Part shown: piece after piece, positions 33,635 through 46,224 of the stretch
Layout: each line of letters begins with the position of its first letter
Position numbering within the stretch: position 1 is the first letter of the stretch
Assembly: GCA_009761415.1 (NCBI GenBank)
Contig: QUOL01000002.1
Coordinates: forward strand, 1,364,001 to 1,428,000
Direction: 5' to 3'
From: Sarcomyxa edulis
Lineage: Eukaryota; Basidiomycota; Agaricomycetes; Agaricales; Mycenaceae
DNA: 64,000 bases
Notes under the pieces: model-generated
The model's input: the letters and a program-made list of their open reading frames with translations, nothing else
What the model was told of the DNA's origin: nothing
Databases searched by the model: none
Program-made: the position numbers and the translations under genes

Positions 33635-35638
33635 ATGCCCTCCGTATCTCGCCGCCATTTCTCACCAGGCCCTATCCTATCCCAGGACGCACCCATGAAA
33701 GACGCGTCCCCCCTTCTCAACTTTGACGATTCAAATCGTTTCACTTCAGACGCTGACCATATGATATTTGGTCCTTTAGAATTCGACGATACCTCTTATG
33801 CGCCCGACACATCTTATGCACCCTTTACATGGGACCCCTTCACGGAGATGGACACTGATATCAAGCCCATCTCCAACTACACAACCTCCTCATACGACTT
33901 TCTTGCACCACCAACTATATCCCCGGACCATTACGATCCTCAAGGGTACTATGGTGCTGGGGAATTTCAATCCCCTCTATTTGACACGGACATGTACCTA
34001 TCAAACTGGGTAAATGATCCAGACATGTCGCCATCTTCAATGGGATCGTCTTCATCGCCCATTCCAATCCCATCCAGTGCATCCAATCTCAACTCATCTT
34101 CATTCATACCATACGGCGAGCACAATCATTTCCCTCAGAACGCGTCGTTTTCCCCAGCGGAATTCGCGGCTCTACATCCTCTACCACGATCCGTATCACC
34201 ATCTACGCCATACGACTCATCGCCGTCATCTTACCATCGCCAACGCGTCGAGTCCTTGTCCATATCTCCTTCCGACACGTCATCCTTGCAGCCCCCGGCA
34301 TGGGCATCCCAATTATGGGACAATCCACCCAGCCCTAGTTCCCTGCGCGCCTCTCCACCCGTACGACACTCTGTCCGCCATTCGCCTCTCTCATCTGACT
34401 CCACACAACGTCAACGTATCCCTATTCGGCGAGAGTCCATACTTCCTGTGGGACAGATATTTCAATCTTCCAGTGCACCTTCTCTCATTCAGAGTCCCCT
34501 GACCACGAGCATGGGTCAGTCACGACCTTACAGTAGCAAAAGAGCAGAGTCAGAATCCCAGTCTGTTAGCGTCACCGACGATCGTGATGCCACGGTTCGG
34601 CGGAAGAAACGACCTGCTCCGGCCGACGAGCCCGGCCAGGAGAAAACGACGAACAATGAAACATGTGCGTATATACGCAGTCCTCTTACAACTTACTTCT
34701 ACTGACATCGCTATTATGATGATTCAGCACCCTTGAAGTCAGTCCTTCGGCCTCCCAAATTGGCACCCTCGGCTTGGCAGCTATATTTCACGGATTGGAT
34801 TCAACGACAGCAAGCTTCCAATACACGGAAATTGAATGTCGCCCAGGCAGCTAAAGAAGCCGGGCAAGAATACGCTTCCCTTACTTCAGAAGAGAAAGAG
34901 GTATTTAGAATCTCCTTTGTTCTATTCTGTCCCATCCGTATCTGCTACCTTCATGACGTCAGATTACTGACATATATGTTTTATCGTTACACAGCCATTC
35001 AAACGGAGATCCCAAGCCGCTAAGGAGGTCCGCGAAAGGGAACTAGCTGCGTATATGCGATCGCTAACTCCAGACGATATCAAACGCGAGAACGTCTACC
35101 GTGCGGCGCAGCGAAAGGCTGGGAAATCTCGAAAGAGTAACATCAAGGATCCAAATGCGCCGAAGAAGCCGCTCAGCGCGTACTTTATGTTTCTGCAGCG
35201 AATCAGGAGCGATCCGGACTTGGTGAGGGAGGTGTTTGGTGATGAGACGGAGACGACTAAGCAGAGTGTGCTTGCTGCGCAGAAGTGGAGAGGGATGACT
35301 GATGATCAACGCAAGGTATGGAATATACTGCTGTCAGCCGCGCTTATTGTGTTGCTGACCCCCGAACGTTATTCGTAATGCTCCGCCTGTTTCAGCCATT
35401 CCTTGCCAGAGCAGAACAAGAGAAACTAGACTACGAAGCTGCACGGCGGCTATACGAGGAAGGCACTGTTGGATTCGGATCCAGTATCAACTTCAGCATC
35501 CTTCCGGGAAGTCCTGCGGAAACTGCTTTCCGAGCTAGTCGTTCGTCGATCAAAGTGGAGTCGGAGAGCGAGCCTGAGAGCGAGGGGTTCTCCTCAACTG
35601 ACGACCGATTTGACCCGCGGGGCTACGTTCGTCGCTGA
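33635..35638 (+). CDS. Tandem HMG-box protein, 588 aa
   Basis: Four exons: 33635-34664, 34728-34900, 34995-35315 and 35396-35638; phases agree. The start MPSVSRRHFSPGPILSQDAP was chosen; ATGs further upstream in the same open frame cannot be ruled out. The first 340 residues are Ser/Pro-rich and disordered. Box 1 (about 351-425) contains LAPSAWQLYFTDWIQRQQAS, LTSEEKEPFKRRSQ. Box 2 (about 452-530) begins KDPNAPKKPLSAYFMFLQRI and has KWRGMTDDQRKPFLARAEQE. The second is a typical HMGB-type box that bends DNA with little sequence preference; the first is more divergent. The tail is Ser/Glu-rich. It is likely a nuclear regulator; in mushrooms several HMG proteins control mating and fruiting, but that link is only inference. 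Confidence 0.86.
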
Positions 35639-36072
35639 GTATTCGATCGTTGCCTACCTGATATTTTTTTATGAACAGTTCCATTTACATCTGCACTTCC
35701 CATGTCAGTGACATTCATTGGCATGATTGACGTATACTTATGCCTTTTTACTTACATCTGCTGGCTTGGTTTTCCACATCTGCGTACTCATCTTTCTTGG
35801 CTTTCGTTGTCTGGTATTCGGTTCGTCTTGACATACTTTATACCACTCACGTTCGGACATCAGCTGCTTTCCGTTGACTTGTATCATACGAGGTTACTAC
35901 CCCTCACGTTATGCTATCATGTATTGCTAGATTTCCCTTTCGCTCTTCTACAAGTATCTACTTCTTAGCCAGTAGTATATTTGGATATACATTCTTGTTT
36001 ACACCTTTCAGATGAGATATACAAGCACATAATAGGCGTATATCCCGATCGCGAATAGACGGTCAAACCGTG
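35639..36072. other. Intergenic between convergent genes
   Basis: Pyrimidine-rich 3' flank of the HMG gene meeting the 3' end of the GNAT gene. No gene seen. Confidence 0.5.
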
Positions 36073-36867
36073 TTAGACGAGTTTCAGAACCGTCACCATT
36101 CGTTGGTGGGGAGCTCCATCTTCGTCAAACTCATCGCCCTGACAGATATAGTAAGATCGACCACTAATACCTAAGTTGGAAGAAGAAAAACGCGTACCTC
36201 TTCAACGTATCCAAATCTAGAGTAGAGCAAGAAGATCGGCAATTAGTTGTGAAGGTGACGTCGAGCCCGAGCTTAAAGTCCACTTACTTCGCGTAAAACC
36301 CTTTAGCATGGATTTGGGAATGAAGAACGACTTTCACAGTCTCGGCAGCGGGATTGATGCTTAGAACATCCTTCTTGATCCATTCGTGTATGGTATTCAC
36401 GAGATCGCGCGCAAATCCGCGTCCACGAAACTCTTTCGCTACCGCCAGACGACCGATCTTGTAGTATTCTGCATTGTGAACCTCAAATCCACGTATGGTC
36501 CCGATAGGAATGCATGCCCAAGAAGGGTATCCCATTCTTTGAGCATCGACCTTCCTTTGTATTAAGACGTGCGTTGCGTCCATTTCCATGCTGCGATGAT
36601 TTATAAGATTTCAAATCAACATACAACAGCACATTTACGCAACTCGTCAAATTCCTTGTCTATAGGAAACTTTTGCTCGACATAAAATGTCTGAATACGC
36701 AGATCATAACATTCACGAAGATAAGTTCCATCGTGATCTTGCGAAGTCTTCCCTTGGAAGACGAAGGTCTCGTACGTGGCTGCATACGAGCCTATACCTT
36801 CTTCGGGACCGCCTTTGTACTGAGATATAGGCCGCAAGTCGCTCTCGCTAGTTGAAGAAAGGGACAT
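36073..36867 (-). CDS. GNAT-family N-acetyltransferase, 203 aa
   Basis: Four exons: 36867-36644, 36590-36288, 36216-36198 (19 nt) and 36138-36073. It contains YDLRIQTFYVEQKFPIDKEF, joined to DDMEMDATHVLIQRK, then IGTIRGF, YKIGRLAVAKEFRGRGFARD (the acetyl-CoA-binding Q/RxxGxG/A motif as RGRGFA) and GFYAKFGYVEEGDEFDEDGA, ending HQRMVTVLKLV. This is a complete GNAT fold of the small fungal type; the acceptor substrate is unknown. The first donor is GTTGCG, unusual but the only one that joins EFD to DMEMDATH in phase. Confidence 0.88.
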
Positions 36868-37146
36868 GGTCGTGTAGTGCTAGTGGCCGATTCTAGAATC
36901 TGGAGTTAACGTGACCAGTATTGGATCCTAACACTGCCACAACATGGTTCGGACTTTGCCGACTCTAATGATTTTTTGGGCTGCCCGGCTCATAGGTGCA
37001 GCTACCTCTACTACTTTCCTTTCCACCTAATCATTTCTTCGCAAAGAGGCAGTATGTATAATTCTATCTGATCTTGTCACTATCTTGCTGAATATCCAAA
37101 AAAAATTAAGGTCAACCCCAAGGCACTCGTCTCGGACGAGTTCCTC

Positions 37147-40100
37147 ATGGTCGAACTTGCTTCAGTCGTCTTCACGTCCCTCCTTTCGGGTAGAGCAAAT
37201 ATTGGAGCTCCTTCTTCATCTGTTCGACTTGCTACTATAGCCGCTATGTCGCGTCCATCTCGTAACACGGTGGGCCCGGACTTTTTCACTCCCAGGCCGC
37301 GACGCGTATCAAAAGGCAAAGGAAAGAGTAGAGCTACTGCATATGACGCCTATGTCTCCGAACACCTAATATTGTCCCAGGAATGGTCCTGTAGTATGCA
37401 TCACTCTTTATGGTGTTCAAGTGAGTCCATTTGGATATGTGCATACGTTCGCTTATTCATTTGACAAAATATACAGGGCTAAATAGGTTATTCATGATGA
37501 GCGAGATTGTTCCTCGTCGGAATCGTTCCTTTACTCGCAGCCCGAGCCATCATCTTCCTCATCCGACCAATCGCTGTTCTCCATTACCTCCTCAACGCGT
37601 TCCTATGCGCGGTCTTCAAAATCAGAAACGGCATGCATCTAACCTCTCCGAACCCCCCGAACCTCCAGAAGGCAATCTTCCTAACAATAAGACGCCACGT
37701 CCTCCAGATACACTTAACGATGAAACAGAGGAGAAGGAGGTTCCGGGGGAACGCGGCAAGGAGGATAACATAGAGGCCAGCGAACCAGAGTCCTCACGGG
37801 AGGATGTGGAGGTTAGCGAACCAGACCCTTCTATTCAACAAGCCAAAGATAGGGTAGCTCAGTACCTGAAGGAACAAGAGGATTTATTACTCGAGATGGA
37901 GGCGAATGTCCCGGAAGTTCTGGAGGCGAAAGCTGAGGCCGAGAGGGAGACGCTTGAAGCCCAGCCGGTAGTCGAGCAGGCCCAACAGCAGGCTGTTCAG
38001 GATGCGAAGGCTCTTGAACGTCAATCCCAGGAAACTCTGGAAGAGGAGGAACGGCAGAAGAAGGCTGACGTCGAACGCGAAGCAGCAAAATTTCAAGCTC
38101 GTTTCATAAGGGAACGAGATGCCGAGCATCAACTTCTCATGCAGAAGACGGAGGCAGAACAAGCGATTACAAAGGCTCAGAAAGAATTTCGGGAAGCTGT
38201 AGAGCGACGAAATTCCGTCATGGACCGATTTCGTGCCAACCACAAGACGGACGAATTCCCTCTGAATGACGCTTGGGACGTGTATCAGGCACTCGTGAAG
38301 GAAGGGATCTCTGACGGGCTGACCATTTACGATATCCTCAAGTTCGTAACTCGGACTCTCGAAACAGTGGAGAAGCTTTACGACGCCGGAACTGATCTAG
38401 ACACAATGCATGGTTGGGCACCACGAATACTAGAAGTGTTACTCGATGTTGAGCCTCGAATGGTCCCAGAGTCTCAAGACGGGGTTTGGCGACTACGACT
38501 TGTAGCCCGAGTCAAAGCCTTGGCTGGTGATCTCCAGGACGCTATCGCTATATTGCATAAAATACAAGCCATGCATATGCTGTACACGCATACCGGGTTA
38601 AACCTCGAAGTGTACAGGTCTCTTGTCCGGTCTACATATGCTCACTATGATGCTATCCACGTCCTCGATTTTCTGATACTGGAGTGGAAGCAAATAGGTC
38701 CTCACCTCGTGGGATGGAATTCGGGTGCGGTTTACAATTCTCAGGAATTGCGCGGAAGCGCTGTACGAAGAATTGCATTCAAGATCTTGGCCACCATTCC
38801 CCGGCCACATAAGGTTCTTGCTGCTCACGAAGACTGGGACGAATTTCCTAGACATCGAATGGGCGAACTTCTAGTCGAGGTCTTCGGTTTGACAGGTACT
38901 CCTGAGATCGCCATCCCCATCCTTTCAGAAATGAAGAAACAGAAGTTGGTCGCTTCTGATGCCCTCCAACTGAATCTCGTGCGATCACTTGCGCTCAAAT
39001 CCAAATTCGAGCAGGCCAATACATTGTTTGCTTCTATCCCTGCAGGAAGATATCACCACTATCTATCCACCGGTCTCAAGCTGTATGCTCGTCAAGGCGA
39101 CGAGACTCGTGCCAGAGAGTTCTTCAATCAGATCGCAGAGCTACCTGAAGGAGTAGCCAAGCAGGACTCTCAGGCGTTGATCTACTCTTACACGAAACAG
39201 GGAAAGGTTGACGAAGCTGTCGAAATATTCAACGCGTTCTTTCCTAAAGGCCCGAATGGTAGACGTCTAAATGGCCCAGATCAGGTCCATTACACACTCA
39301 TCATTCATGGCTATGCGGAGCGCTGCGACTGGGAGAGCATGAACAAGTGGTTAGAGATCATGGTGAATAACGGATTTAAACCCAACGTTATTCTATACAC
39401 CATCATTCTCCGAAGCTTTGCGATCCGGGGTGATGTGGATTCCCTTGCCACCGTCTTATCTCAGATGCGTGCTGCAGGAATACAACCCTCTCATGTTTCA
39501 TACACCGTCATCATCACACTGCTCGCGAATCGTATGGATCCTGTTGGAGCGGAGGCCATATTCAAACGCGCATTAGCAGATGGCGTTGTCCCTGATCGTC
39601 AAATGATCAGTGCTTTGATGAACGCTCACGTCGAGGCCGGATCTTGGGAGGGTGTCATACGAGCATTCGATTATCTGAAAGATCACCCTAGCACTGTCAG
39701 CCTTCTCACCATCGAAGTTTATAACACTTTACTCAAAGCCTACATCCTTCTCGGAGCGCCATTTCGCATAGTCTCCAAGCTCTTCAGGAAGCTCGAGCAA
39801 GTCAATGTACAACCGGACGCTTTCACCTTCTCATTGTTGATCCAATCCGCCTGCGATTCCAGGCAAATGCGTGTAGCATCGGATATCTTCTGGGAGATGG
39901 ACGCATTGTCAGCGGAGCGGCCCGAGTTGAAGGCCAATGTCTATGTCATGACTATTCTTCTGGCCGGCTTCTTGAGGACTGGTCAGAAGGTCCGGGCGAA
40001 GGCTGTCTATGACGAGATGCGAGAACGCCAAATTCAGCCTACCGCGATTACCTTCAGCCAGATCATCAAGTCCTACACTTACGAGAGGACGGAAGAGAGT

Positions 40101-41195
40101 TTCAGGATTGCGGAGGAATTCGTCAACACTCTAGCTAATGCCGAGAGGGATCAACAAACGTGGAACCAGCCAACGAACAACGAGAAAACTGCGTTGGATT
40201 ACATCTACGGACCTCTGTTGAAAGCATATGCTCAGGAGAAGCGCCCAGATGACGTTGAAAGGCTCTTCCTAGCTCGATTAGAGAAGGAAGGAGAACCGTC
40301 TTTAGGTCTCCTGACTACTTTACTCAATGCATATCGAAAATCAGATAACATCGAAGCTGTGCAACAAACATGGCCTCAAGTCTTCCAACTAGGATTGCAG
40401 TATGCCCGAGTCAACTCTCTCTTCGATAGTTTTAACGATAATGATCCTCATCGGGAACGACTAAAGTCCAATATCCTCTGTGTTCCTCTTTCCATTTACA
40501 TCGATGCACTCTCCGTTGCTGGCCTCCATCTTGACGTCGCGGCGGTGTGGAGGAAGTTCCAAGCCACCGGTTTCACATTCGACTCCCACAACTGGAACCA
40601 TTTACTCGTGGCCCTGGTCCGTGCTGGAGAGCCGGAACGTGCATTTGAGATCATCGAGAATGTTGTCTTGCCATACCGATATCAAGCCGAACGAGTAGCC
40701 TTGAAGCGAGACACACATCCATCATCGCCCCTCCAATCTGACGTAGAACCACCAGAGAACCCTCGTCCACATTCGGAAGCTCCTATGCACAGTGCGCGGC
40801 GCAGAGCTTTTGCTGCTCACACCGCCAGTAGAACGATGGGTCCTGCATCAATCTTAGATGACCCAGAATATGCGGACGATTTCGCTCATCCCCTGCATAT
40901 TTTACACCAGATATCGCCCTCCTGGAACACCTGGAAGCCTCACGTTGTCATAATGGACACATTGTTGAAAGCATTGACCCGCCTACAAGCTGGATTCATC
41001 CCCAAACCGATACCGCCATACGGAATTTTAGGAGTAGCGGATGAACGAGACGAGACAACGGCCAGAGAGATTATGGACCGGATATACTCGAACTACCCAC
41101 AGACCGTACGCTTGGTGTTAGCTCATCAGTACTTTGAGAAGCGTCGGTTACGCGGTGACTACGCGAGAAAATATTCTCGTACAGAGGTGGAATAA
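37147..41195 (+). CDS. Pentatricopeptide-repeat protein with N-terminal coiled coil, probably mitochondrial, 1330 aa
   Basis: Two exons, 37147-37420 and 37477-41195, joined by a 56-nt phase-1 intron. The N-terminal 90 residues are basic and Ser-rich, as expected for import; the ATG at 37147 is the first in frame, and a later one at MSRPSRNTVGP is possible. Residues about 210-340 are a Glu/Gln/Lys-rich coiled coil (EAEAEREtLEAQ-like). From about residue 560 onward 35-residue PPR helices are clear, for example VHYTLIIHGYAERCDWESMN, ILYTIILRSFAIRGDVDSLA, VSYTVIITLLANRMDPVGAE and FTFSLLIQSACDSRQMRVAS. PPR proteins bind organellar RNA and act in processing or translation of mitochondrial transcripts. 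The target is unknown. Confidence 0.9.
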
Positions 41196-41278
41196 ATCAA
41201 ATTTGTGACATCCGCGGTCTCATATCCAAATAAATCAAAGCGAACAATAGCACATTATCCCATAGCACGAAGGCGTCC

Positions 41279-43369
41279 TTACGCCCCGTCCGAATCATCC
41301 TCCGAACCAGAGTCACCGTGTCGTCTTCGACCCTGTTTGCTCGATCCGTGACGATTTCGCTGTAAGAGGGAATGAGTGTGTCCCGAAATGAGTGGGGAGA
41401 GAGAAAGGGTATATTCTTACTAAGGGGAGTTTCTGGCCCTGATTACCCAGGGCGATAGATAGGGCGGTAGTATCTGTAGTTGAAGATGTAACTAAACAAA
41501 AGTAGTTCGTAAGAACGATAATAGTATACTCACCCGGTACGCCGGGAAATCTCTTCGCCGAATATACAACGAAGGGCTCGGTGAACGTCTGAGCGAGTAC
41601 CGGGGATACATCGGTGTGAACGCGAAGAGCGCCGGCTTCTGGTGCTGGTGGGCTAAGTGGAACGCGTGATAAACCACTAAGCTTTAACGTTCATACGGCT
41701 TCACTCACCCTCCGACATTCATGAGCCGTAATCGCAGCCGGAAGGTCCCTAATAGCGAAAGGTAAATCCATGTAAGGAGCTTGAAAGAGAGGTCTCAAAA
41801 GTGGTGATGTCTATGCATGCATACCTTCGGTACGAACTGACAGATCTTGAAACAAAAAGAATACACCGGGTTTGCGGTGTTCATCAAGTAGGCGACATGC
41901 ATTAGCGGAAAGCGGTCCGACTAGTGTCCTTGTGTAAGTATGGCGAGGGAGAGGAGGTATAGTTGAAGCTGACACCGAGCGTAGCGGAGGTGGTGGTGAA
42001 GTTTGTGAACTCTGTTGTGCATAATTTGACTGATAATACGGGGAAGCTTGAGCTGGATGTTGCTGAGCATAAGACGCTGACGCATATATGGAATGTTCTG
42101 AGATTACAGGGGAGAACGCATCTTGCGAGTAACGACTCGACTGTGACTGCTGCTGTGTGGTTGTATCTGTTGTGGGCGCAGGTGGTATAGATGCTTGGTT
42201 CCAAGGGGTACTGTCACGAGCTTCCGAGCCTGTCGGCCCTTGTGGTGGAGGGTTTCGCAGCGAGGGATCGACAGCCGGACTGCCGAAAGGACTACTGCCC
42301 ATTGCAGGATAAGCGCTATCTGGATTCCACGTACGATAGGGTACTGATCCCGTGTCGTTCTGATTCCAGGAAGTATCTCCCGGTGCCGAAGGCCCATCAG
42401 TCGTAGGAGAAGAACTGCGACCCAAGGAGTGTATTGAGGGTAGAGCGGGGGGAGGATAAGTTGTATTACGATCATAACCCCATGTAGGTGGTGGTACGGA
42501 CGATGTTGAGTTATAAGGCTGATGAAAGTTTATACCCTCCGGCATGGATGGCGGAGCGGGAGGAGGATATGAGTAGGTTTGATTGTTGTATTGATGTGGT
42601 GCAGGAGGAGGAGCCATGGGCGCGATCGAGCCATGCTAGAGTATTGAATCAGCTTGACTTCTAGACGATCAAGAGACGAAGTTCAACTAACTTGGGAATC
42701 TCCCGGTCGTAGCGGGTATTGAGAAGGATTTGGTGTCGATCGAGATGTAGGTGTTTGGTGTCCTGAGCGTTGATGAGGTGTAGAAGTACTCGCACCTCGT
42801 CTTCTCGGCTTGGCCGCGTGAGTGGGTACATAGCGGTCAGACGAGGATGGATGAAGAACAAGATTCATCTCCTGCTTTCCATCGGCCGACCATAAATCGA
42901 CAGTGACTAAAAAAAATGAACAATCTATATCGCTGTGTTTCACGATAAGGACTGGATATTTTCAACGGGACCAATTTGCCAAAGACTTACTCTACCTGAA
43001 CTAGGCTGTCATCATCGCGTTTCACTACCATTTTTGCTACAGCAGCCGGAGCAAGTGGTCTTCGATCCTAAGAGGTACGTCTGCGATTGAATAACAGTGC
43101 ATTGCAATGTAGTTAAGGTTGATAACGCACTTTATCTCCGAAACCACACATTCGGGCACGTAATGGATGCTGGACAACTTCCAGAGAGTAGTGTCTGCCA
43201 AAATAGACGGTAAATCATCGAAGAGTAGTTCAGAGCCCAGCGGACGGATCTGAACTGACTTGCGTCCTGACCACTGCCCCCATTGCTCAGGGCCATCAGC
43301 AGCCTGGAGAGTCTGACGCGAGGGAGCACTGGCAGCATTGGTGGGACGAGGATTGATCTTCTGAATCAT
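41279..43369 (-). CDS. Velvet-family regulator (VelB/VosA-like) with split velvet domain and an apparent one-base frameshift
   Basis: Nine exons: 43369-43260, 43194-43131, 43068-42991, 42932-42692, 42635-41825, 41748-41709, 41652-41534, 41491-41421 and 41359-41279. The first half of the velvet domain is HYSLEVVQHPLRARMCGFGD, KDRRPLAPAAVAKMVV, then DIDCSFFLVTVDLWSADGKQ. The second half is YTRTLVGPLSANACRLLDEH, FFLFQDLSVRTEGTFRLRLR, AKRFPGVPG and SIALGNQGQKLPLR. About 270 Pro/Ser/Gln-rich residues separate them, like the inserted loop of VelB. The protein would be a DNA-binding regulator of development and secondary metabolism. Exon 3 is one base too long: a 4-T run at 43020-43023 on the + strand throws the frame into TGA; with one base fewer all phases agree (about 537 aa). 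Confidence 0.88.
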
Positions 43370-44380
43370 GGCGAGATATGGGCAGAAAGAAGAGGGTGGT
43401 GGGTGTTACGTTCAGACAAGTCTATCGCCTGATATAATAGGCCTTGTGATGGAAGGGGAAAAGAGCTCAGAAGGAAAGTGTGTACTGAGATGTATTGAAG
43501 TGCCTTGGGAAATGACTTCTCACACTAGGCTTGTCTAGAGAAGATACGCAGGAACTTGAAGGAAGAAACGACGCTGGGTGGGATGTGTTGTCGCGAAAAG
43601 ACGGAGACGCTGACCCGAGAGAGTGGGTAGAGTGAAAGCTGGACCCAGAGATGGATATAATAAGCTGCCGATCAGAAAAACCACCGCCTCGTACTATACC
43701 TCGATTTTATAGAATGTCTGCAGAAAAATACACAACCAGATGCTAGAATACAAGTCGCGTTTTCGACTGTAAGAGGTACGAGGAGGAGAACGTCTAATTT
43801 ATTCTAGCCTGAGAGACGCGCTCAGCCACACAAGACAAAAATAGCTCAAAATATTCATCTCCTCCCCAAGACCAGCAGATCCCCAAAACTATCCCGCAGT
43901 CCTCCTACATACTACTCTACAAGCTAGCCTACAAACTGGCCTTCGCTCCCGAATGTTCTCTCATCCATGCCCGGTCCCGAACGCATTTCCGTTTCCCAGC
44001 CGGGATTCGAATTTAGCTCCACTTTACCGTTGTTCATTCCCCTTTACCGCGGAGGACGTGTGCATGCAATGGCGCTATCCTTGCATGCCAGTCCATGTGT
44101 TGTTGTATCTGAGTGGACGAGGAACACGGGTGTGATGGGATCCGACGACATGGTACTGGTAAACACATTGCCATCCGTTGTTTGGGATCCATTAGACGAC
44201 TCTCGAGGGTCGTTACTACATTGCAGGACCCGTTTGTGTGCTCGAAACCAATGAAATAGAATGTCGAATCGACTGTGAATGCAGTGTTCTGCAGTTTTGT
44301 GCAAGTTGTATGTTTTGATGTCGTGAAACGCGTCGGCGACAATCCGAAAAGGGCAACGCCCACCTCTGTTCCCTTCCACC
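43370..44380. other. Divergent intergenic region, about 1 kb
   Basis: Between the velvet gene (-) and ArfGAP (+). A long upstream region fits a developmental regulator. No coding signal seen. Confidence 0.5.
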
Positions 44381-45925
44381 ATGGCTGACCAGGCAGCGGT
44401 TAAGAAGACCCTCCAAGAGCTGGTGAAGCGTGAAGATTTGAACAACAAAGTATGCAACGACTGTTCCAACCCGAATCCCCAATGGGCATCTCTGAGGTAA
44501 GGATCCTTCTTTGCTGGCCCAACGCCAACGATTGAACATTTCTTTTGTAGTTTTGGGATATTTATATGTCTCCAATGTGCTGGGAGCCACAGAGGGTTTG
44601 GTGTGCATATCAGGTGAGTTAGGATTACCCCCTAATCACTACAAGTCATGATATCCGTGCTCTCCTCAGCTTTGTTCGTTCCATCTCGATGGACACATGG
44701 CAGGATGAACAGGTCAGACGTATGCAGGTGAGATGAGACTGGGTCATTCATCGATGGAAAAACTCGTTTATTGGAGTCTATCTTCAGCTCGGTGGTAACG
44801 CGCCCTTCAGAGAGTTCATGCAGTCCTACACTCCGAAGGTACAGGGGGGTTATACCGACGGCATGAGTCCATACGATACGTACCATTGTTGGGCAGCAAC
44901 CCAATATCGAGAAAAGGTGCACATCTTGGTACAGAAAACTCCATACGTGCTGATCAGTTTGACAGTTGGATGCTACACTGGCCGGCAAACCGTGGAGTCC
45001 GTCCGCACCTCCCCCAGGGACAACGAGCCCCAACAGCAACGTCACTTCAAACAGTCGTCCATCGTCTGCTCAAGGACTGCGTAAATCGCGTGCATCAGGC
45101 CGGCAAGGAACGGGAACTTCATTGCGAAGCGATTCGTCATCCCCCGCCTCATTTACAGGTGGAAGTAATGGCTATCGAGACTCCAGCTTTAATGGAGCCC
45201 CTGACGTGACTGATCAGAAAACGATGAACGAGACTTATTTCGCCTCGTTAGGCCAGGCCAATGCCACCCGTCCCGCCGACCTTCCACCATCTCAAGGAGG
45301 ACGCTATCAGGGATTTGGGAGCACTCCCAGTCCATCTGCCTCTCATCCGTCATATGGTCTATCTTCTGCTGCTGCGCCCTCACTTAGCGATCTCCAAGAA
45401 AACCCAATGGCCGCTCTTAGTAAAGGATGGTCCTTGTTCTCTGCGGCAGTAGCAGGAGCATCCCGCGTCGTCTCCGAAAATGTCATCCAACCTGGTCTTG
45501 AGAAAGTGACAGATCCAACGCTACAAGCCAGCGTCAAAGGCTACGTCTCCGAGGCGCAAAAGCGTGCCACAATTGTGGGGAGCACAGCCAATCAATGGTC
45601 GAAGAGTCAATTTGGGGTGGATGTCGCTGGAAGTGTTGGTGGAGTCGTCGGGACAGTGAAGGAGAAGATGGGAGGTGGACCCAAGAGAGATGGGTACGGA
45701 GCTATTTCGAATGATCTCCATGATGGGGAGGGGTCGGCATTGTATGGGGACGAGGAGGATGAACATGATTTCTTCGGAGAATTCAGTAATGGACGTTATG
45801 ATGAACCATCCCAGCACAATGCAGCATCGTCGCTCTCCCAGTCGACGGCTTCGAATGGACCCACGACAACTGCTGCTGCTCCGGCGCAGAAGAATGATTG
45901 GGACGATGAGTGGAAGGACTTCTGA
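44381..45925 (+). CDS. GCS1: ADP-ribosylation factor GTPase-activating protein, ArfGAP1/Gcs1 type, 441 aa
   Basis: Five exons: 44381-44496, 44551-44613, 44670-44727, 44788-44916 and 44966-45925; start in CACCATGG. The zinc finger is CNDC...CLQC (Cys25, 28, 45, 48, spacing C-x2-C-x16-C-x2-C) followed by AGSHRGFGVHIS with the catalytic Arg53. SFVRSISMDTWQDEQVRRMQ and GGNAPFREFM complete the ArfGAP domain. Downstream, PMAALSKGWSLFSAAVAGAS and VVSENVIQPGLEKV resemble the amphipathic lipid-packing (ALPS) helices of ArfGAP1. The C-terminus is DWDDEWKDF, typical of the group. It stimulates GTP hydrolysis on Arf1 at the Golgi in COPI traffic. Confidence 0.95.
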
Positions 45926-46224
45926 GGTACTTTATCTCTGGGATTTATTATAGATGCATATATTATTTATCTGGGTCCGAATTGTTCAAGGTATTCATTG
46001 ATGTATGTATCGCTGATATATCTCCCCACTGGCTTGCCAGGCTCGACCTGGAGACATTCGAGAAATTGAATTTCGATATAAATACGGGGTACCCCGCAAT
46101 GATCGAGATCCGTGACGAAGTTTCTCGGACCTCGAGCCCATGCTTGACTTTGAACTCGACATATATCCACAAATAGACCCATACTTACAATCTGACGAAT
46201 CTCTTCAATTCTACAGCTAGGAGA

